A stretch of 64,000 nt of DNA from Microcoleus sp. EPA2 (GCA_020882975.1 JAHRFD010000010.1:115080-179079); one strand, 5' to 3'. Positions 27,419 to 36,630 are shown, counted from the first letter of the stretch. Notes: generated by a model from the sequence alone, not told the origin. Numbers and translations are program-made.

Positions 27419-29293
27419 ATGTTGAAAAAATTACCTTTGCCCTGGTTTCGCTACATTCCAGCAGGTTTGACGCTGAGTTTGGGTATAGGGTTGTCTGTGT
27501 TTACATTTGCCATTGTGTGGAACTGGGAAAACGGGCGCTGGGACTACGAAACCCACCGTCGCATGGATGATATCTCGATCGCCCTCGAAAGGCAGCTAAA
27601 CTCCGATTTAGACGCAGTGCTCGCCCTCAGCGACTACATGAAAGCTTTCCGCACAGTCGATAAGTCCTCCTTTGCCCGATTTGTAGGTCGTCCCCTATCA
27701 GTCCACCCCAGTCTGCAAATCCTGGCGTGGCTACCCCGCATCCCCGATCGCGATCGCGCCGACTACGAAGCCCAAAACCAAACCCAAAACCAGCCCAAGT
27801 TCCAGATTACAGAATTAGGTCTCCAAGGACAACCAATCCCAGCCCGTCAGCGTTCCGAATACTTCCCTGCTTTATACCTAGAACCCGCAGCCACCAACAA
27901 AAATGTTTTGGGCTTTGACTTCGCCTCCCAACCACAAATCCGGGCCGCACTCTCTCGCGGGCGAGATACCGGAGAAATGGTTGTCACCAGCTACATGGGT
28001 TTAATTCAAAATAATTCCTCGGAATTAAATCTATTAGCCATAGTCCCGATTTACGAAACCAGCACCAAACTAACTACCGTCGCCTCCCGTCGCCAACTGC
28101 TGCAAGGATTTGTCATGGGAGTATTTCGAGGCAAAGATGTGTTGCAAACTTCTTTAAAAGGACGCAATACCGACTATCTAAATATTTATATCTCTAGCGA
28201 GGCTCCAGACAAGCCAGAAGCATCCTCAATTTCACGGGATAGCCGCCCCCCCGTTCGGCAAGATACACCAGCCACCAGCCAAGTTAACGAATTTTCAGTG
28301 CTGTTTCAGTCCGACAGCCAACAACTCTTGCCGGGGTCCGCCGAGTTGCAACACCAAGTCAAGTCAAACTGTCCCATTCTCAACAATCCGGGTCCAGATT
28401 ATACCGCTTGCAGGAGACGCCTCAAAATTAGCGATCGCGATTGGTATGTCTACATCTCAGCCAGTCGGGAAATTCGTAAAAATCGCAAACACTGGCGTTC
28501 TTGGGGCACTCTCACCATGGGGATGTTATGGACTTTCATTCCCGTCACTTATATGCTGACAGCTTTGAGCCGCACAGCCCAAATCGAAAAACTAGCCCAA
28601 GAAAGAGCCCGCCAAGCTTCCCAGTTGCACGATGCTTACAAACAGTTGGAAGCCGAACAAACAAAGTCCGATCGACTCTTGCTAAATGTGTTACCCGCCG
28701 CGATTGTCCAGCGTTTGAAGCACAACGAAAATAATATTGCCGAAAGTTTTAGCGAAGTAACCGTCATGTTTGCTGATATTGTCGGGTTTACAGAACTTTC
28801 TTCGAGAATTTCAGCCACCGCGGTGGTGGAAGTGCTCAACGATATTTTTTCCGCTTTTGACCACTTGGCCGATCGCCACGGTTTAGAGAAAATTAAAACT
28901 ATCGGTGATGCTTACATGGTAGTCGGTGGTTTGCCTACGCCCCGAAAGGATCACGCCGAGGCGATCGCAGCAATGGCGATCGATATGCTACAAGAAATTC
29001 GCCGCCTCAGTTTACAACATTCAGAACCTTTCAGCATTCGGATCGGCATTCACACCGGGCCAGTAGTAGCCGGAGTTATCGGACTCAAAAAATTTATTTA
29101 CGATTTGTGGGGCGACACAGTAAATATTGCTTCGCGAATGGAATCCCATGGGATTACCGGCTGCATTCAAGTCACCGTAGAAACCCAAGAACTCTTAAAA
29201 GATAAGTATACTTTTCAGAAGCGTGGCGCTATTCAAATTAAAGGCAAAGGTTACATGATTACTTATTTGCTAACTGGCAAAAAAGATTATTAA
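27419..29293 (+). CDS. CHASE-domain class III adenylate cyclase
   Basis: 624 residues from ATG 27419 (GTG 27380 is also in frame). Order: TM helix (about 10-32), periplasmic CHASE-type sensor (about 60-300; SFARFVGRPLSVHPSLQILA then WLPRIP), second TM helix (about 363-382), short coiled coil, cyclase domain (about 440-620). Metal-binding Asp453 (MFADIVGF) and Asp497 (TIGDAYM) are present. The base-selecting residues are Lys493 and Asp562 (YDLWGDTVNIASRM), the pair that specifies ATP, and the Asn and Arg of VNIASR that stabilise catalysis are also there. It should make cAMP in response to an external ligand. Two CRP-fold proteins lie within 18 kb, but no direct link is shown. Confidence 0.92.
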   Translation: MLKKLPLPWFRYIPAGLTLSLGIGLSVFTFAIVWNWENGRWDYETHRRMDDISIALERQLNSDLDAVLALSDYMKAFRTVDKSSFARFVGRPLSVHPSLQILAWLPRIPDRDRADYEAQNQTQNQPKFQITELGLQGQPIPARQRSEYFPALYLEPAATNKNVLGFDFASQPQIRAALSRGRDTGEMVVTSYMGLIQNNSSELNLLAIVPIYETSTKLTTVASRRQLLQGFVMGVFRGKDVLQTSLKGRNTDYLNIYISSEAPDKPEASSISRDSRPPVRQDTPATSQVNEFSVLFQSDSQQLLPGSAELQHQVKSNCPILNNPGPDYTACRRRLKISDRDWYVYISASREIRKNRKHWRSWGTLTMGMLWTFIPVTYMLTALSRTAQIEKLAQERARQASQLHDAYKQLEAEQTKSDRLLLNVLPAAIVQRLKHNENNIAESFSEVTVMFADIVGFTELSSRISATAVVEVLNDIFSAFDHLADRHGLEKIKTIGDAYMVVGGLPTPRKDHAEAIAAMAIDMLQEIRRLSLQHSEPFSIRIGIHTGPVVAGVIGLKKFIYDLWGDTVNIASRMESHGITGCIQVTVETQELLKDKYTFQKRGAIQIKGKGYMITYLLTGKKDY

Positions 29294-29414
29294 CACCGCC
29301 CAAAAATGGATATAAGCCTCCGACTCCCCGATCGACTAAGACTTTCGATCGCAAAGCTAAGATATGATAAGCTCAAGGTATTCTGTCACCCCTGCACCAA
29401 AAAAAGGAAAAACC

Positions 29415-30017
29415 ATGACGACGCTGCTAATTCAAACCGAAAGCGTCCCACTGACGGTCAATTTCCCTGCGATCCAATCGATGACTGTTGAACAGTTCTC
29501 TGAATTCTGTATAGTTAATCGCGATTTGAGAATTGAGCGTACAGCCAGTGGGGAAGTTATCATTATGTCACCCGCCTTTTCAGATACAGGGAACCGCAAC
29601 ATTAAAATTGCTCAGCAACTTGCAAACTGGGCAGAAGAAGATGGCACAGGTGAAACGTTTGACTCCAGTGCAGGCTTTACCTTGCCGAATGGAGCAATCC
29701 GCTCCCCCGATGCCTCCTGGATTAAATTAGAGCGCTGGAATGCCTTAACTGAAGAACAAAAAGCCTCATTCGCACCGATTTGTCCAGACTTTGTGATTGA
29801 ATTGCGGTCTGCTAGTGACACTCTCAAGGGATTGCAAAACAAGATGCAAGAATATATTGAGAACGGTGTATCGCTCGGCTTTTTGCTCGATCGCAAAAAT
29901 AGAAAAGTCTACATCTACCGTCCCGATAGCGAACCTGAAATCTTGGATAATCCTGAAACAGTCAGCGCCGATCCAGAGTTACCGGGATTTGTCTTGCGGA
30001 TGGCAAAAATCTGGTGA
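29415..30017 (+). CDS. Uma2-family (DUF820) putative endonuclease
   Basis: 200 residues from ATG 29415, which has AAAGGAAAA upstream. It shows the restriction-like fold of the family: MTVEQFSEFC, RIERTASGEVIIMSP, the SPDASWI motif, then CPDFVIELRSASD with Asp and Glu of the PD-(D/E)XK core, and LLDRKNRKVYIYRP. Uma2 proteins are highly amplified in cyanobacteria, and their cellular role is unsettled. Length is normal and the motif residues are intact. It converges on yebC with 9 bases between the ends. Confidence 0.88.
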   Translation: MTTLLIQTESVPLTVNFPAIQSMTVEQFSEFCIVNRDLRIERTASGEVIIMSPAFSDTGNRNIKIAQQLANWAEEDGTGETFDSSAGFTLPNGAIRSPDASWIKLERWNALTEEQKASFAPICPDFVIELRSASDTLKGLQNKMQEYIENGVSLGFLLDRKNRKVYIYRPDSEPEILDNPETVSADPELPGFVLRMAKIW

Positions 30018-30026
30018 TTGAGATCG

Positions 30027-30794
30027 TTAAACCATACTCAAAGACATCAATTCATCTGTCATTTCAAAATTAGCAGTCACACTTTGGACATCATCCAAAT
30101 CTTCCAGTGCATCCATTAACTTCAAGAGCGATCGAGCTTTTTCAGCATTGTCTATTTCCACTATAATACTGGGAATCCAACGAATCTCTGACTGCAAAAC
30201 TTGAAAACCTTTCTGTTTCAAAACCTCAGAAAGATTTTCCAAATTAGCCACAGTCGTAAACACCTCACCACCTTCCTCATCTTCATCAATAGATATCAAC
30301 TCATAGGATTGAGCCTCGGCTTCTAGGGACGCTTCAAACAATTTTTCCTCATCAATAAAACCGCCTACCGTACAAACCCCTTTTTGGTCAAACATCCAGC
30401 CCACGCAGCCAGTTTCACCCAGATTCCCACCATTTTTTGTAAAAGCTTCCCGCAAGCCAGCCGCCGTGCGATTGCGATTGTCTGTCAGCGCTTCAATCAA
30501 AATAGCCACACCGCCAATACCGTAACCTTCGTAGCGGATAGCTTCTAATTCCGAACTCGCCCCAGACAAACCCGCACCTTTGGCGATCGCCCTTTCTATG
30601 TTTTCATTAGGAATACTCGCCGCCTTCGCTTTTTCAATAGCCGTTCGCAATTGAAAATTGCCCGCCGGATCTGACACACCGCTGCGGGCTGCGACAATAA
30701 TTTCACGAGATATTCTAGCAAAAACCTTGCCTTTAACGGCATCAACTCTAGCTTTTTGGCGTTTAATATTCGCCCACTTACTATGTCCAGCCAT
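30027..30794 (-). CDS. yebC: YebC/PmpR-family regulator (TACO1 homologue)
   Basis: 255 residues, typical length. The conserved start MAGHSKWANIKRQKARVDAV is followed by KGKVFARISREI, NPDNIERAI-like NENIERAIAKGAG, EGYGIGGVAILIEALTDN and the domain 2/3 signature GCVGWMFDQKG. YebC proteins have been described as DNA-binding regulators; more recent work on homologues implicates them in translation of polyproline stretches. Cytoplasmic. That point may matter here because the neighbouring repeat-expanded proteins contain Pro-rich runs, but this is only a thought. Confidence 0.93.
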   Translation of the reverse strand: MAGHSKWANIKRQKARVDAVKGKVFARISREIIVAARSGVSDPAGNFQLRTAIEKAKAASIPNENIERAIAKGAGLSGASSELEAIRYEGYGIGGVAILIEALTDNRNRTAAGLREAFTKNGGNLGETGCVGWMFDQKGVCTVGGFIDEEKLFEASLEAEAQSYELISIDEDEEGGEVFTTVANLENLSEVLKQKGFQVLQSEIRWIPSIIVEIDNAEKARSLLKLMDALEDLDDVQSVTANFEMTDELMSLSMV

Positions 30795-30956
30795 ACCGAT
30801 TATGAATTGTCGATTTGATATTTTTTAAGAGACTTCTCAAGTAATTCTGGCAAGGTAGACATCCCGCCAACCCTGAACAGGCTTTTGAGGAGACATCTGA
30901 TGAAATTGAACAATCTCAGCCTAATTTTAATACACAAGATTGTATAACTCTCAACT

Positions 30957-31595
30957 TTAATTAAACCGAATCATCACTTCTGTGTCGCTGAGATGAGAAG
31001 TATCACCATTAAGTTCGATCGACCATTCCCCCCCATCCCGTACCACTTTCACCAAACAACACAGAGAAGCATTAATTTCCGTTTCCAGACCCCCCGCCAG
31101 TCCGATCGCAGTCCCTAACACCGACGCACCATGACCTACTAACAGTATATCTTCAGGAAACTCAGCGACAAGGCGTCTAGCAGTTTCGCCAGCCCTTTTA
31201 AGACAAGCCTCCCCTGTTTCTGGATAATTTGCCATCCCACCTTTATAGGAAGCATCAATCCGAGGGAAACGCTCACATAAAGCCTCCACAGAAAGAGTTT
31301 CCGGCATTTCCGTCATCCATTCAGGATTCAGCCACTCGCACAATCCCCACTCTAATTTTAGCGACAAATCCAGGGCCCCGGCCACGTAGTTTGCCGTTTG
31401 GACGGTTCGCAGAAAAGGAGAAGTAAAAATGTGAGAAATGCCTTCACCTTTGAGGCGGTTAGCCAATTGTCTAGCTTGAATATGTCCATCTTCTGAAAGA
31501 TAGGGATCGTAGCGGTGTTCTGCGGTGAGAAACCAGTCGGGGTTAACGAAGTCGATGCGGTTTCCGTGTCGTGCGATCCAGACTGTTTGTGGCAT
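30957..31595 (-). CDS. Histidine phosphatase family protein
   Basis: 212 residues from ATG 31595 (an upstream frame to 31682 looks non-coding). The phosphohistidine motif is IARHGNR, followed by LSEDGHIQARQLANRL, ISHIFTSPFLRTVQTA, the acid residue in GLCEWL, and LLVGHGASV with the second catalytic His. This is the PGAM branch with an ubiquitin-associated-SH3-type variation (ARHGNR, CEWL). The substrate is unknown. It is a single-copy gene with no obvious operon partner. Confidence 0.82.
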   Translation of the reverse strand: MPQTVWIARHGNRIDFVNPDWFLTAEHRYDPYLSEDGHIQARQLANRLKGEGISHIFTSPFLRTVQTANYVAGALDLSLKLEWGLCEWLNPEWMTEMPETLSVEALCERFPRIDASYKGGMANYPETGEACLKRAGETARRLVAEFPEDILLVGHGASVLGTAIGLAGGLETEINASLCCLVKVVRDGGEWSIELNGDTSHLSDTEVMIRFN

Positions 31596-31701
31596 GAGTT
31601 GGTTTGAATTTGGCGAATGGTTTAACATTATATCAAATAGGATGCAGACTGAAGATAATTTGAGGAGTTTACGTCTAGACAATGTTCAACCGCCGAATAC
31701 T

Positions 31702-32391
31702 CTAATTCGCCACACTCCATACTCGCAACAATTGATAGCCTCCCCTTTGAAACTCATAGGATACATCCTGAACTTCTACTTTATATCCTTGTCCTTTCAA
31801 CTCTTCGATAATTGGCGCTAGGAAAGGAGAAGGTTCACCCGAAATTTTGATCACAGGAAAAATCCGCACTTCCCTAGCAGTACGACACATTTCGCGAATT
31901 GATTCCCGATGAAATTCTTCCGTAAAATGGTCGGAATAAGTAAACAAAAAATGACTGCATAGTGCCAAATCAAACTGACCATTCTCAAAAGGTAATATCG
32001 GCAATTCACCAGTTACATAACGGCGTTCCTGAATCCCTTGGGGCAAATCTTCCAAGAATTGCTGCATCGCCGCCATTCTCACTTCGCCCAATTTAGTTGG
32101 TGACTCGATATTTGTCCATAGGTAGTCATCTACATTGGCCCTGACTCCATCAATCACCCTTTGATATGTTTCCTGGATGCGTTCGGCAATTTCGGCCGCC
32201 GAAAACTCATAAACAGGATCGCAAGAAGTTACTTGATTACCTTGGCGAGTCATTTCTGCATTGAAGCTAGCTGGACCTCCAGCACAGTCAAGTATCTTTA
32301 ACTTCCGGTCGGCCGATGTCAGGTGGAACATTCCGATATATTCGTCCAAGCAGCGACCCCAAGGAATCACTCGATCAAGCTTAAGTCCCAC
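31702..32391 (-). CDS. Class I SAM-dependent methyltransferase-like protein
   Basis: 229 residues from a GTG start. Motif I is KILDCAGGPASFNAEM (a DxxGGxG-like SAM loop with Ala), then VTSCDPVYEF with the acidic motif II residue, LPILPFENGQFDLALCSHFL (motif IV-like) and a C-terminal REVRIFPVI strand followed by YQLLRVWSV. No substrate-specific domain is seen. The fold assignment is fairly safe, while the activity is not. It is next to the phosphatase gene on the same strand, 106 bases apart. Confidence 0.72.
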   Translation of the reverse strand: MGLKLDRVIPWGRCLDEYIGMFHLTSADRKLKILDCAGGPASFNAEMTRQGNQVTSCDPVYEFSAAEIAERIQETYQRVIDGVRANVDDYLWTNIESPTKLGEVRMAAMQQFLEDLPQGIQERRYVTGELPILPFENGQFDLALCSHFLFTYSDHFTEEFHRESIREMCRTAREVRIFPVIKISGEPSPFLAPIIEELKGQGYKVEVQDVSYEFQRGGYQLLRVWSVAN

Positions 32392-32597
32392 GTATTTTTG
32401 ACTCGCAAATAAGAGTAGACGATCTGGATTTTACAGCAAAGTGAGGCTACACTGGATGTCAGTTGATTTGAGATTTTAGATTTGAGATGTTAGATTGACT
32501 CCCCAGATGAATGTGGAGCTTAAACTTTGGTCTAAAATTATAAACTAATTAACCGAATTGCGATCGCCCCGGAACAGACTGCCACCAGAAAAAAAAT

Positions 32598-34427
32598 ATG
32601 AAACATACCGTTAAAGGCGCTACCAGTCTTAGTTTATCGGCACTCGTGTTATTGAGCAGTTCACTACCCACTATCGCTCAGTTACCAGCCCTCAGACCCA
32701 GACCACCCATTCCTAACCCAAATCCAGTAAGACTACCGCCACCGCCACCTCTTCCTGGTGCTCGCGTCCCCCTGGGCAATTCCGGTTTACCCACCCAGGA
32801 ATCACCTTATGTTTTAGGTTCGGGCGATCGCATTGCTTTAGATATTTTCGGTGTCCCTGAATTTAGCAAAGAATACCAAGTATTAGTTGACGGTACCCTC
32901 AATTTACCAATCATTCGTAGTGTATCAATTCAAGGGCTAACATTGCAACAAGCCGCCAGCGCCATTACCAGGCGATATGAACCCTTCATCAATGTGCCCG
33001 TTGTCACCGTAACTTTGATGGTTGCTAGACCCCTAAACATCGGGATTGCTGGAGAAATTACTCGTCCCGGTTCCTACAAGATTAATCCCTCCAGAGAAGG
33101 GGGAGGAGTCAAATTTCCCACTTTGATGGAAATGCTGCAACTTGCAAAAGGAGTCACATCCGCAGGAGATATGCGGGCCGTCCAAATCCGCCGCCCCCGC
33201 AGAGGGGGACCAGAGCAAGTTATTACTGTTAATTTGCAGGAATTTTTAGATACCGGAAATCTACAGCAAGACGTCACAATCCGAGATGGAGATACAATTT
33301 ATATACCCACAGCCAGTGCTCTGAATACTCAAGAAGTACGTCAAAGAGCCAGTGCCAATTTTTCCGCTGATATTACTAAACCAATTGGTGTGGTCATTGT
33401 CGGCGAGGTAAGTCGCCCTGGACCTTATACTATATCTGCTGCTGATTTGCGATCGACCAACCAACAAACGGAACTCGGTTTTGTTAGCATCGAGCAACAG
33501 CAAGGAGCCGTGGTGGGTTTACCAACTATCACCAGAGCACTCAAAATTGCTGGCGGTATCACCACAGAAGCAGACATTCGCCGCGTGCAAATCCGCCGCC
33601 AAATCAGAGGAGGCAACGAACAAACTATCATGGTAAATCTCTGGGATTTGCTGCAAAAAGGTGATGCTACCCAAGATGTTTTGTTGCAAGAAGGGGATAG
33701 CGTTATTATCCCCACCGCAGCGAACGTAGACTTGACAGAAATTTCCCAAATTGGCAGTAGTAGTTTCTCTCCCAATGCCATTAGCATCAATATTGTAGGC
33801 GAAGTAGTCAGACCTGGAGCTTTGTTAGTTAAACCCAGTACATCTCTCCACCAAGCTTTGCTAACTGCTGGCAGTTTCAATCAATTGCGTGCCAAAAAAG
33901 ACAAGGTGGAACTGCTACGTTTGAACGCCAATGGCACTGTTTCTCGCCGTACCATAGATGTTGACTTTGCCCAGGGTTTGAATCCAAACAATAATCCCAC
34001 TCTCCGCAACAATGATGTGATTCTTGTAGCGCGATCGGGCTATACTAGGGTAGCAGATAATGTCAACAGTTTCTTGCAGCCCTTCACCGGAGTTGCAGGT
34101 GTCATCAACAGTGTTAGCGGAGTTTTGAGTGGTTTTCAAACAACTATCAACACTTTTCAGAACTTATTTTTAGGCGGAGATTTCGACCGACGCAATCAGC
34201 TTAGACAGATTCGCGAACAACGCCAAGATAGAGAACAGCAACGTGAAGACAGACAACTAGAAAGAGAGATACAACGTGAAGATAGATTACAGCAAGCAGA
34301 AGACAGAAGACTGCAACTTGAAGACAGACAGCGACAAATAGACTTGCAAAATCAACAACTTCAGATTCAACAACAGCAACTTCTCCTCCAAAACCAGCAG
34401 CCACAGGAAACTCAGTCTAATCCTTGA
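32598..34427 (+). CDS. Wza-type polysaccharide export protein
   Basis: 609 residues. Signal peptide 1-27 (hydrophobic LSLSALVLLSSSL, cleavage near IAQ-LP), a Pro-rich linker (about 30-60), the poly_export domain (about 72-150; YVLGSGDRIALDIFGVPEF, VLVDGTLNLP), then SLBB domains (about 140-225, 255-370 and 385-470) with IAGEITRPGSY, VIVGEVSRPGPY and NIVGEVVRPGAL. The C-terminal 90 residues are a charged Gln/Arg/Glu/Asp heptad-like tail (REDRQLEREIQREDRLQQ) that ordinary Wza homologues lack. The protein should form an outer-membrane or periplasmic channel for extracellular polysaccharide or sheath export. No glycosyltransferase cluster lies beside it. Confidence 0.88.
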   Translation: MKHTVKGATSLSLSALVLLSSSLPTIAQLPALRPRPPIPNPNPVRLPPPPPLPGARVPLGNSGLPTQESPYVLGSGDRIALDIFGVPEFSKEYQVLVDGTLNLPIIRSVSIQGLTLQQAASAITRRYEPFINVPVVTVTLMVARPLNIGIAGEITRPGSYKINPSREGGGVKFPTLMEMLQLAKGVTSAGDMRAVQIRRPRRGGPEQVITVNLQEFLDTGNLQQDVTIRDGDTIYIPTASALNTQEVRQRASANFSADITKPIGVVIVGEVSRPGPYTISAADLRSTNQQTELGFVSIEQQQGAVVGLPTITRALKIAGGITTEADIRRVQIRRQIRGGNEQTIMVNLWDLLQKGDATQDVLLQEGDSVIIPTAANVDLTEISQIGSSSFSPNAISINIVGEVVRPGALLVKPSTSLHQALLTAGSFNQLRAKKDKVELLRLNANGTVSRRTIDVDFAQGLNPNNNPTLRNNDVILVARSGYTRVADNVNSFLQPFTGVAGVINSVSGVLSGFQTTINTFQNLFLGGDFDRRNQLRQIREQRQDREQQREDRQLEREIQREDRLQQAEDRRLQLEDRQRQIDLQNQQLQIQQQQLLLQNQQPQETQSNP

Positions 34428-34477
34428 TCTAGCGATCGCCTTGGCACTTGCTACAATTGAAAAATCCCATAGCCACA

Positions 34478-34731
34478 ATATCAAATCCGGTAGCATGGGA
34501 ATTATTCATCTCTGTTACCTCCCTCTGTGTTCTCTGCGTTCTCTGTGGTTAAATCACGATGCAACAGTCAACGAAAAAACCCAGAATTTTTCCCTAATTC
34601 TGGGTTTTTTCGATCGTAAAATAGGTGGGTTAAATAACCTTTTATGACTGTATTAAACTCTCTCTTCTCGAACTTCGCGTCCTTAGCGCCTTCGCGGTTA
34701 AATCACCTGACGATACAACCGGAATTGATAT
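34478..34731. repeat. A-family element, split copy
   Basis: The left end AATATCAAATCCGGTAGCAT and right end CGATACAACCGGAATTGATA frame 254 bp. Both halves have the usual interior blocks (TTCTCTGCGTTCTCTGTGG and AACTTCGCGTCCTTAGCGCC). The centre is a different sequence containing a 17-bp perfect hairpin. Confidence 0.65.
34572..34612. terminator. Bidirectional terminator-like hairpin
   Basis: A perfect 17-bp stem (CGAAAAAACCCAGAATT and its complement) with loop TTTCCCT. The stem carries A6 and T6 tracts, so it can terminate from both sides, between the export gene and the convergent ndk. Confidence 0.85.
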
Positions 34732-34817
34732 CACCCCCGGAATTAGCCAACAGTCTACTTCCCTCGCCGAATAATCTCAGATCATCTCCCGATTCATCAA
34801 TCGGGAGAATCTCAAAA

Positions 34818-35267
34818 CTACTCCACAATCCAAGGAGTTAAACAAGGTTTCCAATCACTCAATTCTTCATCCTTGAACCAGAGACTAATTTCCTGATTGG
34901 CAGTTTCCACAGCATCCGAACCGTGAATAATATTGCGGCCGACATTCACAGCAAAATCACCACGAATTGTCCCCGGTTCCGCATTCAGAGGATTCGTTGC
35001 GCCAATGATTTTTCTCGCCGACGCCACAACACCATCGCCTTCCCACACCATCGCCACCATTGGGCCAGAAGTGATGAAGTTTACCAATCCTTCAAAAAAT
35101 GGTCTTTCTTTGTGGACACCGTAATGCTGTTCGGCTAATTCGCGAGTCGCCACGATCAGCTTCATGCCAACTAGCGTAAAGCCTTTGGCCTCAAAACGAC
35201 CGATAATTTCGCCAACGAGTCCGCGCTGTACGCCATCGGGCTTAATCGCTAAAAAAGTGCGTTCCAA
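34818..35267 (-). CDS. ndk: Nucleoside diphosphate kinase
   Basis: 149 residues, the standard length. [20 protein letters not shown] opens the protein, and the active-site signature [10 protein letters not shown] has the phospho-accepting His115. KPFFEGLV-like [20 protein letters not shown] and [17 protein letters not shown] are textbook Ndk motifs. It transfers phosphate between nucleoside di- and triphosphates in the cytoplasm. It is monocistronic, convergent with the export gene. Confidence 0.97.
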   Translation of the reverse strand: MERTFLAIKPDGVQRGLVGEIIGRFEAKGFTLVGMKLIVATRELAEQHYGVHKERPFFEGLVNFITSGPMVAMVWEGDGVVASARKIIGATNPLNAEPGTIRGDFAVNVGRNIIHGSDAVETANQEISLWFKDEELSDWKPCLTPWIVE

Positions 35268-35567
35268 GCTGAGCTCCTAAAATTTTCTTAACTGATCCAA
35301 AAAATAGATTAACCCAGAACGTACCCAAAGGCAATTGAGGAAATGGCAAATTGTCCTTTGCTACCATGGCAACGCTACTAGGGAAGGGTTTCCTCAAACA
35401 CACCATCGATGGGTTCTGCACCCTATGATGCAAATCACAATTTTTCCTGATGTACAATACCAATATCTATGATGACCAGCACTGTTATCTATGCTTTTGA
35501 CATAGATAATAGAACTAGGCATTAACCGTATATTGAAAACAGCGATCGCACAACAAAGGCTATAAAG
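35268..35567. other. Divergent intergenic region with a small hairpin
   Basis: It separates the divergent ndk and haem-oxygenase-like genes. At 35486-35508, TATCTATG, a 7-base spacer and CATAGATA form a perfect 8-bp inverted repeat, about 60 bases upstream of the downstream gene. That is the right place for an operator, but no regulator is identified. Confidence 0.4.
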
Positions 35568-36323
35568 ATGAAAGAGATTGTAGCATTCATTGAACACAAA
35601 AAGCAAGAATTTGTGAAATTGCCGTTGTTTGAATTTCTAACTAATAAAAGTATCCACCCTAATCAAAGGCTAATTTTTGCACCTGTACTCGATCCTTTGG
35701 CAGTGGGATTGAGTGATTTAAACAAGTACGTCCTCCGAGATTCTGCAAGTAATAACAAAGTTCAGGAACTGATCAACAAATATACTTACAAAGAAAATTA
35801 CTACTGGCACGGCTATCTGGAATACTTGGAGGCACTGGGATTCAACCAATCCATGAGTTACGGAGACTTTAGACTGCTTTGGGGTGAAGAAACGAAAAAA
35901 ACTCGATCGCTCTGTGCTACCTTGGAACGCTACGCTTTTGAAGCATCTCCTCTGCAAAAAATTGTGTTAGTGGAAGTTCTCGAAGCAACGGCGACAGTTT
36001 TCTTTGAGGCTGCCCTAGAAGTGGTAATGGAATTACAGAAAATCACAAAAAAAGAATATGTCTATTTTGGAGGTGGTTATGTGCGTTTGGAAAATCATCA
36101 CATTTTAAATACGCCAGAAATGTTGCAATTACTTCAAGAAATCAAACTGACTGAGTGGGAAAAACAACAAGCTTTAGAATTAGCTGACAAAGTATTTGAA
36201 TTATTTACAGACGCGATGAACGAATTATTTAGACACACGAAAACCAATTCTTGCAATACGGTGCTGCAAGTGGCTTCCTTTGTGGGATTAGATTCCTCCA
36301 TCGACTGTTTGGATTTTTTGTGA
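35568..36323 (+). CDS. Haem-oxygenase-like / iron-containing redox enzyme fold protein (tentative)
   Basis: 251 residues, predicted all-helical and soluble. The layout recalls haem-oxygenase-like diiron proteins: an N-terminal helix pair (FIEHKKQEFVKLPLFEFL), YYWHGYLEYLEALGF with His and Glu, a central helix LVEVLEATATVFFEAALEVV with Glu residues, then YFGGGYVRLENHHIL with Glu and paired His, and a final helical pair. These are plausible metal ligands, but the match is by eye and distant. The function is unknown, and true haem oxygenase Ho1 motifs are absent. It has no operon partner; an inverted repeat sits upstream. Confidence 0.5.
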   Translation: MKEIVAFIEHKKQEFVKLPLFEFLTNKSIHPNQRLIFAPVLDPLAVGLSDLNKYVLRDSASNNKVQELINKYTYKENYYWHGYLEYLEALGFNQSMSYGDFRLLWGEETKKTRSLCATLERYAFEASPLQKIVLVEVLEATATVFFEAALEVVMELQKITKKEYVYFGGGYVRLENHHILNTPEMLQLLQEIKLTEWEKQQALELADKVFELFTDAMNELFRHTKTNSCNTVLQVASFVGLDSSIDCLDFL

Positions 36324-36630
36324 TAACAGGAGATCCGGTTCCCCTCCAGGGAGGGGCTAGGGGTCAGGGCTGTTTCATTCTCACCAAAAAAAGGGTTTTG
36401 TAGGGGTAGCGCCCCCGTGCCTACCCTCTTCATCCACGATTTTGTATGTGTTTGGTGAGGTTGGGGCGGGCACTCACAGGCACCGCCCCTACAAGAGAAT
36501 GAAACAGCCCTGGGCTAGGGGTGGGTATTATTCCCTATCATCCTTTTTTGAAAATCAAACAGCCCGTCCCAAGTGGGGAAGAAAGAAGAGGATGCAGATT
36601 TTTTCCGTTAAAAGTATCTTCGTAAAATAG
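36324..36630. other. Intergenic region holding a B-family mobile element
   Basis: The C-type sequence (CCCTCCAGGGAGGGGCTAGG) at about 36340-36364 is interrupted by the B element and continues at 36513. The remainder up to proB has no recognisable content. A 62-codon frame at 36442-36630 is simply read out of the element. Confidence 0.7.
36365..36512. mobile_element. B-family MITE, 148 bp, with 10-bp target duplication
   Basis: The ends are CAGGGCTGTTTCATTCTC and GAGAATGAAACAGCCCTG, perfect 18-bp terminal inverted repeats. It is flanked by GGCTAGGGGT at 36355-36364 and again at 36513-36522. Inside are two GC-rich hairpin arms (TGTAGGGGTAGCGCCCCCG with GCCTACCC, and GGGCGGGCACTC with GGCACCGCCCCTACA) around an AT-rich centre. 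It has no coding capacity, so it must be moved by a transposase from elsewhere. Confidence 0.92.

Noticed and set aside
36442..36630. A 62-codon forward frame
   Set aside because: It starts inside the B-family mobile element and has no protein-like composition. The same applies to the frame at 50542-50820.
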